Shown: in pieces, positions 14,310-22,302 of the stretch
Position numbering within the stretch: the stretch's first letter is position 1
Layout: the number at the start of each line of letters is the position of its first letter
Source of the DNA: Nonomuraea maritima
GTDB taxonomy: Bacteria; Actinomycetota; Actinomycetes; Streptosporangiales; Streptosporangiaceae
DNA length: 33,234 nt
Reading direction: 5' to 3'
Assembly: GCF_900100395.1 (NCBI RefSeq)
Contig: NZ_FNFB01000048.1
Coordinates: 1-33,234, forward strand
The notes under the pieces: model-generated
The model's input: the letters and a program-made list of their open reading frames with translations, nothing else
Databases searched by the model: none
Told to the model about the DNA's origin: nothing
Position numbers and translations under genes: made by a program

Positions 14310-16229
14310 TCAGCGGACGCGGCGTCCGGTCTCGGCGCAGGAGTAGCCGCCGAGCGCCTCGACCTGGGCGCGGAAGTCGTCGCGCGCCAGCAGTTCCCAC
14401 AGCGGCGCGAGCAGGTCGTCCGCCAGCGCGTCCGTCCGCACCACCAGGTCGTACGGCTCCTGCGCCACCGGGACGAAGTCGAGCCCGAAGGCGCGGGCGG
14501 CGGCCAGGATGCCGAGGCCGGCGTCCGCGCGACCGGCGGCCACGGCCGCGGCCACCGCCAGGTGGGTGTGCTCCTCACGGGAGTAGCCGCTCACCTCGGC
14601 CGGGTCGATGCCGAGCCCCGCCAGCTCGTGGTCGAGCAGCGCCCGGGTGCCGGCGCCGCGCTGCCGGTTCACGTAGCGCAGGCCGGGCCGGGTCAGGTCC
14701 TTCACGCCGTCCAGTTCGAGCGGGTTGCCGGGCGCGACGATGAGCCCCTGGTCGCGGTGGACCAGCCGGATCACGGCGACGTCGGCGCCCGCGCCGAGCA
14801 GCCGGTCGACGTACGGCAGCGTGTACTCGCCGGTGGACGGGTCGAGCAGGTGCGAGCCCGCCACGTGGCACAGGCCGTCGCGCAGCGCCACGAGGCCGCC
14901 CAGCGAGCCGACGTTCGACGAGGCCAGGGTGACCAGCGGATCTTTCGCGCGCAGCGCGGAGGCCGCGAGGTCGAGCACCAGGTCGTGCGAGCCGATGGCG
15001 ACGATGGTGCGGCCGATCTCGGACAGGCCGCGCAGCAGCTCGACCCGCACCCGTTCCCCTGCGTGGTGGCCCTCCACGCCCGACGGCACGACGAGCAGGC
15101 CGTCGGCGCGGACGAGCGAGGTGAGCACGCCCGCGCCACGCGGCAGCGGGGTGGCGACGAGCCGGTCGCCCACCTGCCCGAGGCGGACGCGTACCCAGTC
15201 GTCCATGCCGATGGCGGACGGCAGCTTGCGCGCCAGGTGCGCCGTCGCGACGGGACGTTCCTGTGGCGCGGCTCCCTCCAGCTCGGCGAGCGCGGGAGCG
15301 GCGAAGATGTCGAACGTGAGCGCCGCCGAGACCGGGTAGCCCGGCACGCCGATCACGGGCGTCGCCTCGACCGCGCCGAGCACGACGGGATGACCGGGCC
15401 GCACGGCGACGCCGTGCACCGCGACGACACCGGCCCCCGCGACCACCCGGGAGGTGTAGTCGTCGCGCCCGGCGCTGGAACCCGCGATCAGCAGGACCAG
15501 GTCGGCGTCGCGGGTGGCCTCGCGCAGCACCTCGGTGATGGCCCGCGGGTCGTCGGGGACGATCGCGGTGACCCGGGCCTCGCAGCCCGCCTGCCGCGCC
15601 TGCGCGGCCAGCATCATCGAGTTGGTGTCGAGAATGTCGCCGGGAGCGAGCTCCGCGCCGATCGGCCGGATCTCGTCACCGGTCGGGACGATCACCACGC
15701 GCGGCGCGCGCCGGACCCCGAGCTGGACGGCTCCGGCGGCGGCGCAGGCGGCCACGTCGACGGGACGCAGCCGGTGGCCCTCAGGGAGCAGCAGCTCACC
15801 GGCGCTGATGTCCTCGCCGATGGAACGGACGTGCTGGTAGGGAGGGACGGCCGCGCGCAGCTCGGCCTCCCCCTCCTGGGTACGGTGCACGTGCTCCCGC
15901 ATGACCACGGCGTCGTAGCCGTCGGGCAGCGGGTCGCCGGTGTCGACGACGTCGAAGTCACCGGGGGCGAGAAGCACCGGGCTCGTCTCGGACGCGCCCA
16001 CGGTGTCGGCGGCACGCACGGCGATGCCGTCCATGGCCGCGGAGTCGAACGCGGGCGAGGACCGCACCGCCCACACCGGCTCGGCCGTCACCCGTCCGAC
16101 GGCGTCGCCGACCGGCACCCGGACCACGCCGACCCGGGCGGGGCACCCCGCCGCGGCGCGCGCCTCGCGCCAGACGGCGAGGGCCTGCGCGGCGGGGACG
16201 TCGGAGACGAAAGGACTTGCTGCGCTCAT
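14310..16229 (-). CDS. MoeA-like molybdopterin molybdotransferase fused to a PBP-like domain
   Basis: A 639-residue two-part protein. Residues 1 to about 405 are MoeA, which inserts molybdate or tungstate into adenylylated molybdopterin: FDSAAMDGIAVRAADT, VVMREHV, VVIVPTGDEIRPIG, LLIAGSSAGRDDYTS and IGVPGYPVSAAL (where standard MoeA has GLPGNPVS). Residues about 406-639 form a substrate-binding-protein-like domain (PBP_like): AIGSHDLVLDLAAS, NVGSLGGLVAL, LIVAPGNPLELDGVKDL, GAGTRALLDHEL and AAVAAGRADAGLGI. The ATG overlaps the stop of the other MoeA gene by 4 bases (ATGA). The same PBP-like fold occurs in the GntR-type regulator at 27692-28636. It may bind the oxyanion or a pterin intermediate; the ligand is not established. 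Confidence 0.92.
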   Translation of the reverse strand: MSAASPFVSDVPAAQALAVWREARAAAGCPARVGVVRVPVGDAVGRVTAEPVWAVRSSPAFDSAAMDGIAVRAADTVGASETSPVLLAPGDFDVVDTGDPLPDGYDAVVMREHVHRTQEGEAELRAAVPPYQHVRSIGEDISAGELLLPEGHRLRPVDVAACAAAGAVQLGVRRAPRVVIVPTGDEIRPIGAELAPGDILDTNSMMLAAQARQAGCEARVTAIVPDDPRAITEVLREATRDADLVLLIAGSSAGRDDYTSRVVAGAGVVAVHGVAVRPGHPVVLGAVEATPVIGVPGYPVSAALTFDIFAAPALAELEGAAPQERPVATAHLARKLPSAIGMDDWVRVRLGQVGDRLVATPLPRGAGVLTSLVRADGLLVVPSGVEGHHAGERVRVELLRGLSEIGRTIVAIGSHDLVLDLAASALRAKDPLVTLASSNVGSLGGLVALRDGLCHVAGSHLLDPSTGEYTLPYVDRLLGAGADVAVIRLVHRDQGLIVAPGNPLELDGVKDLTRPGLRYVNRQRGAGTRALLDHELAGLGIDPAEVSGYSREEHTHLAVAAAVAAGRADAGLGILAAARAFGLDFVPVAQEPYDLVVRTDALADDLLAPLWELLARDDFRAQVEALGGYSCAETGRRVR

Positions 16230-17446
16230 CGGTACAGGACGACCTCTACTTCGGTGCCCGCGTCCAGCCCGGTGGCCGGTTCGGGCACGATCACGTATCC
16301 GTCGGCGCGGGTGAGCACCGACAGCAGCGCCGACGGGCCGAAGATCGGCTCGGCCACGCCGCCCGAGAGACCGACCTGGACCACGTCGAGCCGGCCCGCC
16401 GCGGACGCGAGGTCGCGCGACAGCCGCGCCCGCGTGCTGGGCTGCGGCGGCGGGGCCTCGCACCCGGCGATGCGCCACACCAACGGTACTCCGACCTGCC
16501 CGAACACCACCAATGCGGACAGCGGGTTGCCTGGCAGCCCGATGAGCGGCACCCCGGAGCACTCGGCCAGCAGCGTGGGCTTGCCCGGCTTGATCGCGAT
16601 GCCGTGGCACCAGACGTCGCCGACGGCGGCCACCGCGCCGGCCGTCTCGTCCCGCGCCCCGACCGACGAACCCGCCGACACGACCACCAGGTCGGCCTCG
16701 TCGAGAACCTCGGCCAGCCTGGCCTTGAGCGCGCCCGGCTCGTCGGGGACGATGCCGGCGATCACCGGCTCGCCGCCCGCGTCGGCGACCAGCCCCGCGA
16801 GCGCGGAGGCGGTGGCGTCACGCACCTGACCGGCCGCGAGCTCGACCGTGCCGGGCGGCACGACCTCGTCGCCGGTGGAGATGATCACCACGCGCGGACG
16901 GCGGTGCACGGCGACCGTCGTCACACCGGCGGCGGCGAGGAAGCCCAGGTCGGGGGCGCGCAGCGGCCGTCCGCCCGGCGCGAGGACACCGCCCGCCGCC
17001 ACGTCCTCGTCGGCGCGGACGATGCCGCCGCCCGGCGCGACAGGACGGGTCACCTCGATCGTGCCCGGCATCGTCTCCGCGGTGTACTCGACCATGACCA
17101 CCGCGTCGGCGCCGTCCGGGATCACTCCCCCGGTCGGCATCGCGACGCAGCCGCCGGCCCGGACCGCCACGGCCGGCGCCGCGCCCATCCGCACCGCGCC
17201 GAGCAGGTCGAGGTAGGACGGCAGCCCGTCGGACGCGCCGTAGGTGTCAGCCGCCCGTACGGCGAAGCCGTCCACGGTGGAACGCGCGAAGCCCGGCAGC
17301 GCGGCGGGCGCCGTGACGTCTGCGGCGGGCACCCGGCGCAGCGCCGCGGACAGCGGGACGTGCTCGACCGGGGTGCGGCGCGCGGGCCGGAACCCCGCCC
17401 GCACCTCGGCCAAGGTGCGGGCGGTGAAGAACTCCCTGCCGCTCAA
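16226..17446 (-). CDS. moeA: Molybdopterin molybdenumtransferase MoeA
   Basis: A 406-residue MoeA of ordinary length, catalysing metal insertion into molybdopterin-AMP in the cytoplasm. Motifs: FARSTVDGFAVRAADTYGAS (substrate region), MPTGGVIPDGADAVVMVEYT, VVIISTGDEVVPPG, VVVSAGSSVGARDET and IGLPGNPLSALVVF, with a C-terminal beta domain ending GTEVEVVLYR. The TTG start is chosen because it overlaps the stop of the diaphorase gene (TTGA) and yields a standard MoeA N-terminus (REFFTARTLAEV). It is directly followed by the MoeA-PBP gene in a 4-base overlap. Two MoeA proteins in one operon may separate molybdenum from tungsten insertion, as has been proposed for organisms with paired MoeA proteins; which does which is unknown. 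Confidence 0.93.
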   Translation of the reverse strand: MSGREFFTARTLAEVRAGFRPARRTPVEHVPLSAALRRVPAADVTAPAALPGFARSTVDGFAVRAADTYGASDGLPSYLDLLGAVRMGAAPAVAVRAGGCVAMPTGGVIPDGADAVVMVEYTAETMPGTIEVTRPVAPGGGIVRADEDVAAGGVLAPGGRPLRAPDLGFLAAAGVTTVAVHRRPRVVIISTGDEVVPPGTVELAAGQVRDATASALAGLVADAGGEPVIAGIVPDEPGALKARLAEVLDEADLVVVSAGSSVGARDETAGAVAAVGDVWCHGIAIKPGKPTLLAECSGVPLIGLPGNPLSALVVFGQVGVPLVWRIAGCEAPPPQPSTRARLSRDLASAAGRLDVVQVGLSGGVAEPIFGPSALLSVLTRADGYVIVPEPATGLDAGTEVEVVLYR

Positions 17447-19188
17447 CGGTCCGGCTGCTCGTCGGAACCCTCGGGCCGCGGCTGCGGACGCGCCGCCGCG
17501 GCTCCCTTGTCGAGCCCGAGCACGGACACGACCGGGCCGAGCGCCACCTGCCCGAGCCCGCAGATCGACGTCTTGCGCATGGTCTCCTCCAGCTGCAGAA
17601 TCCTGCCCCGCTGAGCATCGTCGAGGGTGGAGGACCCCGAGTCGAGCGCGCCGCGCAGCAGATCGTGCGCCTTGGTGGAGCCCACCCGGCACGGCACGCA
17701 CTTGCCGCACGACTCGTTGCGGAAGAAGCGGAGCACGTTGGTCGAAGCGGCCAGCAGGTCGGTGCCCTCGGCGAGCACCACCATCGCCCCCGAGCCCAGC
17801 ATGGTCCCTGCCTCGGCGAGCGTCCCGAAGTCGAGCGCGAGGTCGAGCTTGTCGGGGCCGATGAAGTTGGACGACGCGCCGCCCGGCTGCACGGCGCCGA
17901 CCTCGGCGCCGCCGAGCACGCCCCCGGCCTCGTCGATCAGCCGGCGCACCGTGGTGCCCATCGGCACGCAGTACACGCCGGGGTTCTCGACGTGACCCGA
18001 CACGGCGAAGAACTTCCAGCCGACGGAGTCGCCCGCGCCCTGCTCGGCCCACCAGTCGGCGCCGCGCTGCAGGATCACCGGCACATCGGCGAAGGTCTCC
18101 ACCGAGTTGATCAGCGTGGGCCGGCCGTGCAGGCCGTAGTTGCCCGGGAAGGGCGGCTTGTTGCGCGGCTCGCCCCGGTGGCCCTCCATGCACTCCAGCA
18201 GCGCGGTCTCCTCGCCGAGGATGTAGCCGCCGGGCGAGACGAAGATGTCGAGGTCGAGGCGGCGGCCGCTGCCGCAGGCGTTCTCACCGATCACACCGGC
18301 CGCGCGCAGCGCCTCGATCTCCGCGTGCAGCACGCGCTCTTCAGGGCCGTACTCGTGCCGGATGAAGATCCAGCCCTGCTCGGCGCCGACCACGGCCATG
18401 CCGAGCAGCAGGCCCTCGATCACCAGGTGCGGCTGGTCGGTGAGGATCTGGCGGTCCTTGAACGTGCCCGGCTCGGACTCGTCGGCGTTGCAGATCGCGT
18501 ACTTCACGCTGCCCGGCTCGGCGGCGGCGACCAGGCCCCACTTGCGGCCGGTGGGGAAGCCGGCGCCGCCCATGCCGCGCAGGCCCGACGCCTCCAGCGT
18601 GGCGACCACGCTCTCGGCGCTCAGCTCACCCGCCAGCAGCGCGCGCAGGCTCGCGTACCGGGTCGAGACGTCCGATCCGGCCGGGTACGGGTCGTTCGGC
18701 CAGGGCTCGGCGCGTCCCGTGACCGTGACCTCGTCCAGTTCGTCCTGCCGGGCGGCGGTGACGAGCGTGTCGACGTCGGCGACCGGCGCCGGGACCTCGT
18801 TGACGGCGAGCGCCGGGGCGCTGTCGCAGCGGCCCAGGCAGGACACCTCGACGAGCTCGATCTCCGCGTCGTCGCCGTAGCGCTCGCGCACCTCGGCGAT
18901 CCGGTCGTCGGCCTGGCGCAGCCAGCACGACAGGTCATGGCACACGTTGACCGCGACCTTGGCGGGCGGCGTCGTGCGGAAGTGCGGGTAGAACGAGATC
19001 AGGCCCTCGATCTCGTAGAGCGGCCGCCGCTTGGTGCGGGACAGCTCCTCCAGCTCCTCACGCGGCAACCAGCCGAGCCGCGCCTGGATGGCGTTGAGGT
19101 CCGGGATCAGCGACGGACCGGGGAACTTTCCGGCCCGTGCCTCCACACCCGGCACCCGGGGACGTCCCAACTCGAAACTCAGGGTCAT
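17443..19188 (-). CDS. Fused NuoE-NuoF-type diaphorase subunit of formate dehydrogenase
   Basis: A 581-residue flavo-iron-sulfur protein that should pass electrons from the formate dehydrogenase catalytic subunit to NAD. Residues 30-150 are a NuoE-like thioredoxin fold with a [2Fe-2S] site (Cys83, Cys88, Cys117, Cys121). Residues about 200-430 are NuoF: LRGMGGAGFPTGRKWG (NADH/FMN), CNADESEPGTFKDR (233-246, FMN) and GGYILGEETALLECMEG. A SLBB-like segment follows, then the [4Fe-4S] motif NESCGKCVPCR (about 489-499) and the distant Cys in ICGLG (about 539). Its ATG directly follows the stop of the catalytic subunit (TGAATG) and its stop overlaps moeA. E and F subunits are separate in complex I but are often fused in NAD-linked soluble formate dehydrogenases. 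Confidence 0.92.
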   Translation of the reverse strand: MTLSFELGRPRVPGVEARAGKFPGPSLIPDLNAIQARLGWLPREELEELSRTKRRPLYEIEGLISFYPHFRTTPPAKVAVNVCHDLSCWLRQADDRIAEVRERYGDDAEIELVEVSCLGRCDSAPALAVNEVPAPVADVDTLVTAARQDELDEVTVTGRAEPWPNDPYPAGSDVSTRYASLRALLAGELSAESVVATLEASGLRGMGGAGFPTGRKWGLVAAAEPGSVKYAICNADESEPGTFKDRQILTDQPHLVIEGLLLGMAVVGAEQGWIFIRHEYGPEERVLHAEIEALRAAGVIGENACGSGRRLDLDIFVSPGGYILGEETALLECMEGHRGEPRNKPPFPGNYGLHGRPTLINSVETFADVPVILQRGADWWAEQGAGDSVGWKFFAVSGHVENPGVYCVPMGTTVRRLIDEAGGVLGGAEVGAVQPGGASSNFIGPDKLDLALDFGTLAEAGTMLGSGAMVVLAEGTDLLAASTNVLRFFRNESCGKCVPCRVGSTKAHDLLRGALDSGSSTLDDAQRGRILQLEETMRKTSICGLGQVALGPVVSVLGLDKGAAAARPQPRPEGSDEQPDR

Positions 19189-22149
19189 TCAGACACTTCC
19201 CATGTTGCTGAGGAGCTGCGCGTCTTCCACGCTCGTCGCCTCGACCTGAACTGCGCAGAACTTGAACTCGGGGATCTTGCCGTACGGGTCGATCTCGTCG
19301 ATCGTCAGCAGGTTGGCCGCCGCCTCCCTGAAGTGGAACGGGATGAAGCAGTTGCCCAGCTGCTCGCGGTGTGAGATGCGTACCTGCAGCTCGATGGCTC
19401 CGCGCCGGGACCGTACGCGGACCACCTGGCCGTGCGACAGCCCGCGGTCGGCGGCGTCCTTCGGGTGCATGTAGACCTCGGCGACCGGCGAGATCGAGTC
19501 GAGCGCGTACGAGCGTCTGGTCATCGAGCCGGTGTGCCAGTGTTCGAGCAGGCGTCCGGTGTTGAGCACCAGCGGGTACTCCGCGTCCGGCAGCTCCTTC
19601 GCGGGCAGCCACTGCGCCGGGACGAGGTGGGCGAGCCCGTCGTCGGTGTTGAACCGATCGTCGAACAGGACCACGGCCCCGTCGGAGTGCTCGGGGTCCT
19701 CGTTGGGGTAGAGCTTCCCGCTCAGCCCCAGGTTGTCGTGGCGCAGGTTCTTGTACGACGGCATGAGCTCGACCATCTCGTCGAACACCTCGCTGGGAGA
19801 GGCGTACGACCAGTTGAGCCCGATCCGCCGGGCGATGTCCTGGATGATCTCCCAGTCGACCCTGGCCTGGCCGGGCGGGTCCATCACCTTCCGCCCGAGC
19901 TGCACGCGCCGGTCGGTGTTGGTGTAGCTCCCGTCCTTCTCCAGGTACGACGACGCCGGCAGGATGACGTCGGCGAACTCCGCGGTCTCGGTGAGGAAGA
20001 TGTCCTGCACCACCAGGAAGTCGAGCTGCGACAGCGCCTTGCGCACCTTGTTGATGTTGGGGTCGGACAGGAACGGGTTCTCGCCGAGCATGTACATGCC
20101 GCGCACGCCGCCGGGCTTCAGCACCGACCCGATGATCTCGGTGACGGTCAGGCCGCGGTCGGGGTCGAGCTCCGTGCCCCAGGCCTCCTCGAACCGCCGG
20201 CGGGTGGCGTCGAGGTCGACGCCCTGGTAGTCGGGGTAGAACATCGGGATCAACCCGGCGTCGGAGGCGCCCTGCACGTTGTTCTGCCCGCGCAGCGGGT
20301 GCAGGCCGGTGCCGGGACGGCCCACGTTGCCGGTGATCGAGCACATCGCGATCAGGCAGCGGGCGTTGTCGGTGCCGGTGGTGTGCTGGGAGATGCCCAT
20401 GCCCCAGTAGATGACGCCGGCGTCGGCCTCGCCCCAGACCCGCGCGACCTCGCGGATGAGGTCGGCGTCGACGCCGGTGATCTGCGCGGCGCGCTCCGGC
20501 GGGTAGTCGTTGACCGTGCGGACCAGCTCTTCGAAGCCGGAGACGCGGGCCTTGATGAACTCCATGTCTATCAGCCCGAGCCGGATCACCTCGTGCATGA
20601 TCGCGTTGTAGAACGCCACGTCGGTGCCGGGCTTGACCTGGCAGTGGTAGTCGGCGTGCTCGGCCACGGTGTTGGCGCGCGGGTCGACGTAGATGATCTT
20701 CGTGCCGCGCCGGCGGGCCTGCTTGAAGAAGGAGCTGGCCACCGGGTGGTTCGCCGTCGGGTTCGACCCGGTGATGATCACGACGTCGGCGTTGGCGACG
20801 TCGCCGTACGTGGTGGAGACGGCGCCCGAGCCGACGCCCTCGAACAGCGCGGCTACCGACGAGGCGTGGCAGAGCCGGGTGCAGTGGTCGACGTTGTTGG
20901 TGCCGAACCCGGCCCTGATCAGCTTCTGGAAGAGGTACGCCTCCTCGTTGGAGCACTTCGCCGAGCCGAATCCGGCGATGGCGCCGGGGCCCTGCTCGGC
21001 GTGGATCTCCATCAGCCGCCGGGCGATGAGGTCGAGCGCCTCCTCCCAGGTGGCCTCGCGGAAGTGCGGCAGCACCTCGTCGTAGTCGACCAGGCCGCCG
21101 GGCTTGCGCCGGCCGTCCCTGCCGTTCTTGCTCAGCTTGTTGCCGCGTCCGCCGCCGCTGCGGTTGCCGCCGGCGCCGGCGCGACCCCGGTCGTTGTCGG
21201 TGTCGCCGCGGACGTCCGCCGACAGCGCGCCCTTCGGGTAGGACGAGTCCTTGCGGATGAGGGGCACGGTCAGGCGCTGCGGCGAGGCCGCGTAGTCCCA
21301 GCCGTAGCGGCCCTTGACGCACAGCCGGCTCTGCGAGCCCGGCTGGTCGCGGCCCTCGGCGAAGGCGATGGCGCCGCGTTCGCGGTCGACGTAGTAGGTG
21401 AGGGCGCAGCCGACGCCGCAGTACGGGCAGACGCTGTCGACCGCGTCCAGCTCCTCGCGGGGCCTGATGGGGATGTCGTTGATCGGCTTGTTGGTCAGCG
21501 CGCCGGTGGGACACGCCTGCACGCACTCACCGCAGGTCACGCACGAGCTGGCGCCCATCGGGTCGTTCAGGTCGAACGCGATCTTCGTCGAGTAGCCCTT
21601 GCCCGAGCGGCCGATGACGTCGTTGCCCTGGATGTCGTCGCACGCCCGTACGCAGCGGTCGCACAGGATGCACGCGTCATGGTCGACGGAGATCACCGGG
21701 TTGGAGACGTCCAGACCCCGGCCCGAGCCGCACGGCAGGTCGGTCGTCTCCTTGGCCACGTCGAACCGGTCGGCGAGGTCGAGGAGCAGGTTGTCGCCGG
21801 TGGTCGTCTCCTTCGGGTCGTCGGCCCGCGGCGGCTGGTCGGAGATCAGCAGCTCGGTGAGGGTGGCGCGGTTGCGCCGCAGCTCAGGGGTGTCGGTCTT
21901 GACCTGCATGCCGTCCTCGCAGGGACGCACGCACGCGGCGGCGAAGGTCCGCCCGCCGGTGTCGACCACGCACATCCGGCACACGCCGACAGGGTCGTAG
22001 CGTTCGTTGTGGCACAGCACCGGGATGTCGACGCCCACCTGTTTGGCCGCGTCGTAGATGGTGGTGCCCTCCGGCACGGTGACGGCTTGGCCGTCGATAT
22101 CCGCTGTCACGGTGCGGACGGCCGTCTCCGGCTCTCCGAGAATCGTCAT
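19189..22149 (-). CDS. fdhA: NAD-linked formate dehydrogenase catalytic (alpha) subunit, Mo/W-bis-MGD
   Basis: A 986-residue cytoplasmic oxidoreductase. In order: a [2Fe-2S] domain (Cys46, 57, 60, 73), two [4Fe-4S] clusters (Cys160/163/166/170 and 203/206/209/213), the Fe4S4-MGD domain VCPYCGVGC (Cys241, 244, 248, and Cys277), then the pterin-binding domains. The metal ligand is Cys427 in TRLCHASS, with the following His of formate dehydrogenases; it is Cys rather than selenocysteine. KPGTDVAF, MGISQHTTGTDN and RPGTGLHPLRGQNNVQGASD support formate dehydrogenase over other DMSO-reductase members. Residues about 316-348 are an unusual Gly/Arg/Asn-rich insert. The ATG at 22149 is chosen over one 51 bases upstream because that stretch holds the promoter. 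A tungsten or molybdenum centre is possible; adjacent tup genes favour tungsten. Confidence 0.93.
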   Translation of the reverse strand: MTILGEPETAVRTVTADIDGQAVTVPEGTTIYDAAKQVGVDIPVLCHNERYDPVGVCRMCVVDTGGRTFAAACVRPCEDGMQVKTDTPELRRNRATLTELLISDQPPRADDPKETTTGDNLLLDLADRFDVAKETTDLPCGSGRGLDVSNPVISVDHDACILCDRCVRACDDIQGNDVIGRSGKGYSTKIAFDLNDPMGASSCVTCGECVQACPTGALTNKPINDIPIRPREELDAVDSVCPYCGVGCALTYYVDRERGAIAFAEGRDQPGSQSRLCVKGRYGWDYAASPQRLTVPLIRKDSSYPKGALSADVRGDTDNDRGRAGAGGNRSGGGRGNKLSKNGRDGRRKPGGLVDYDEVLPHFREATWEEALDLIARRLMEIHAEQGPGAIAGFGSAKCSNEEAYLFQKLIRAGFGTNNVDHCTRLCHASSVAALFEGVGSGAVSTTYGDVANADVVIITGSNPTANHPVASSFFKQARRRGTKIIYVDPRANTVAEHADYHCQVKPGTDVAFYNAIMHEVIRLGLIDMEFIKARVSGFEELVRTVNDYPPERAAQITGVDADLIREVARVWGEADAGVIYWGMGISQHTTGTDNARCLIAMCSITGNVGRPGTGLHPLRGQNNVQGASDAGLIPMFYPDYQGVDLDATRRRFEEAWGTELDPDRGLTVTEIIGSVLKPGGVRGMYMLGENPFLSDPNINKVRKALSQLDFLVVQDIFLTETAEFADVILPASSYLEKDGSYTNTDRRVQLGRKVMDPPGQARVDWEIIQDIARRIGLNWSYASPSEVFDEMVELMPSYKNLRHDNLGLSGKLYPNEDPEHSDGAVVLFDDRFNTDDGLAHLVPAQWLPAKELPDAEYPLVLNTGRLLEHWHTGSMTRRSYALDSISPVAEVYMHPKDAADRGLSHGQVVRVRSRRGAIELQVRISHREQLGNCFIPFHFREAAANLLTIDEIDPYGKIPEFKFCAVQVEATSVEDAQLLSNMGSV

Positions 22150-22177
22150 CTCAACCCCGTCAGTCGAGCGGTTAGAG

Positions 22178-22198
22178 CGCATACAGAATACGGCATAC
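22178..22198 (-). promoter_or_regulatory. Three tandem 7-bp repeats over the fdhA -10 region
   Basis: On the minus strand the 21 bases read GTATGCC, GTATTCT, GTATGCG: three head-to-tail copies of GTATkCn. The middle copy coincides with the likely -10 box (TATTCT). This is a candidate binding site for an unknown regulator with 7-bp periodic contacts. Just upstream of the -35 lies ATTAG-N7-CTAAT (22215-22231), another possible site. Confidence 0.55.
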
Positions 22199-22213
22199 AA
22201 TTTTGCGCTGCAA
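22185..22213 (-). promoter_or_regulatory. Sigma-70-like promoter of the formate dehydrogenase genes
   Basis: On the minus strand TTGCAG (22208-22213) and TATTCT (22185-22190) are spaced by exactly 17 bases, a good housekeeping-type promoter. The start point would lie near 22178, giving a leader of about 30 bases. It sits in a conspicuously A/T-rich patch (about 22180-22280) of an otherwise very G/C-rich region. It suggests that fdhA and the genes after it can be transcribed apart from the upstream AOR and tup genes. Confidence 0.65.
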
Positions 22214-22302
22214 TATTAGATGTCACCTAATCCGCACATTCGTACTTATTCAGGTGTTAGTACCGAAATAGGCGAATTGTCAAGGTTTGAGGGGAGCCGT
22301 GG

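Noticed and set aside
13731..16829. Plus-strand open frame of over 1000 codons across the channel and both MoeA genes
   Set aside because: Low-complexity Arg/His/Gly/Asp composition and overlap with three well-supported genes mark it as a shadow frame.
20864..20875. Possible selenocysteine at the metal ligand of the formate dehydrogenase
   Set aside because: The codon in TRLCHASS is an ordinary Cys codon, not TGA, and no interruption of the frame occurs there.
19432..22230. Plus-strand open frame of about 930 codons opposite fdhA
   Set aside because: It mirrors the formate dehydrogenase codons and has no recognisable motif; absence of stops is a GC effect.
22150..22302. Possible molybdenum-cofactor riboswitch before fdhA
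   Set aside because: The promoter predicted here leaves only about 30 bases of leader, too short for that RNA, and I saw no matching stem arrangement.
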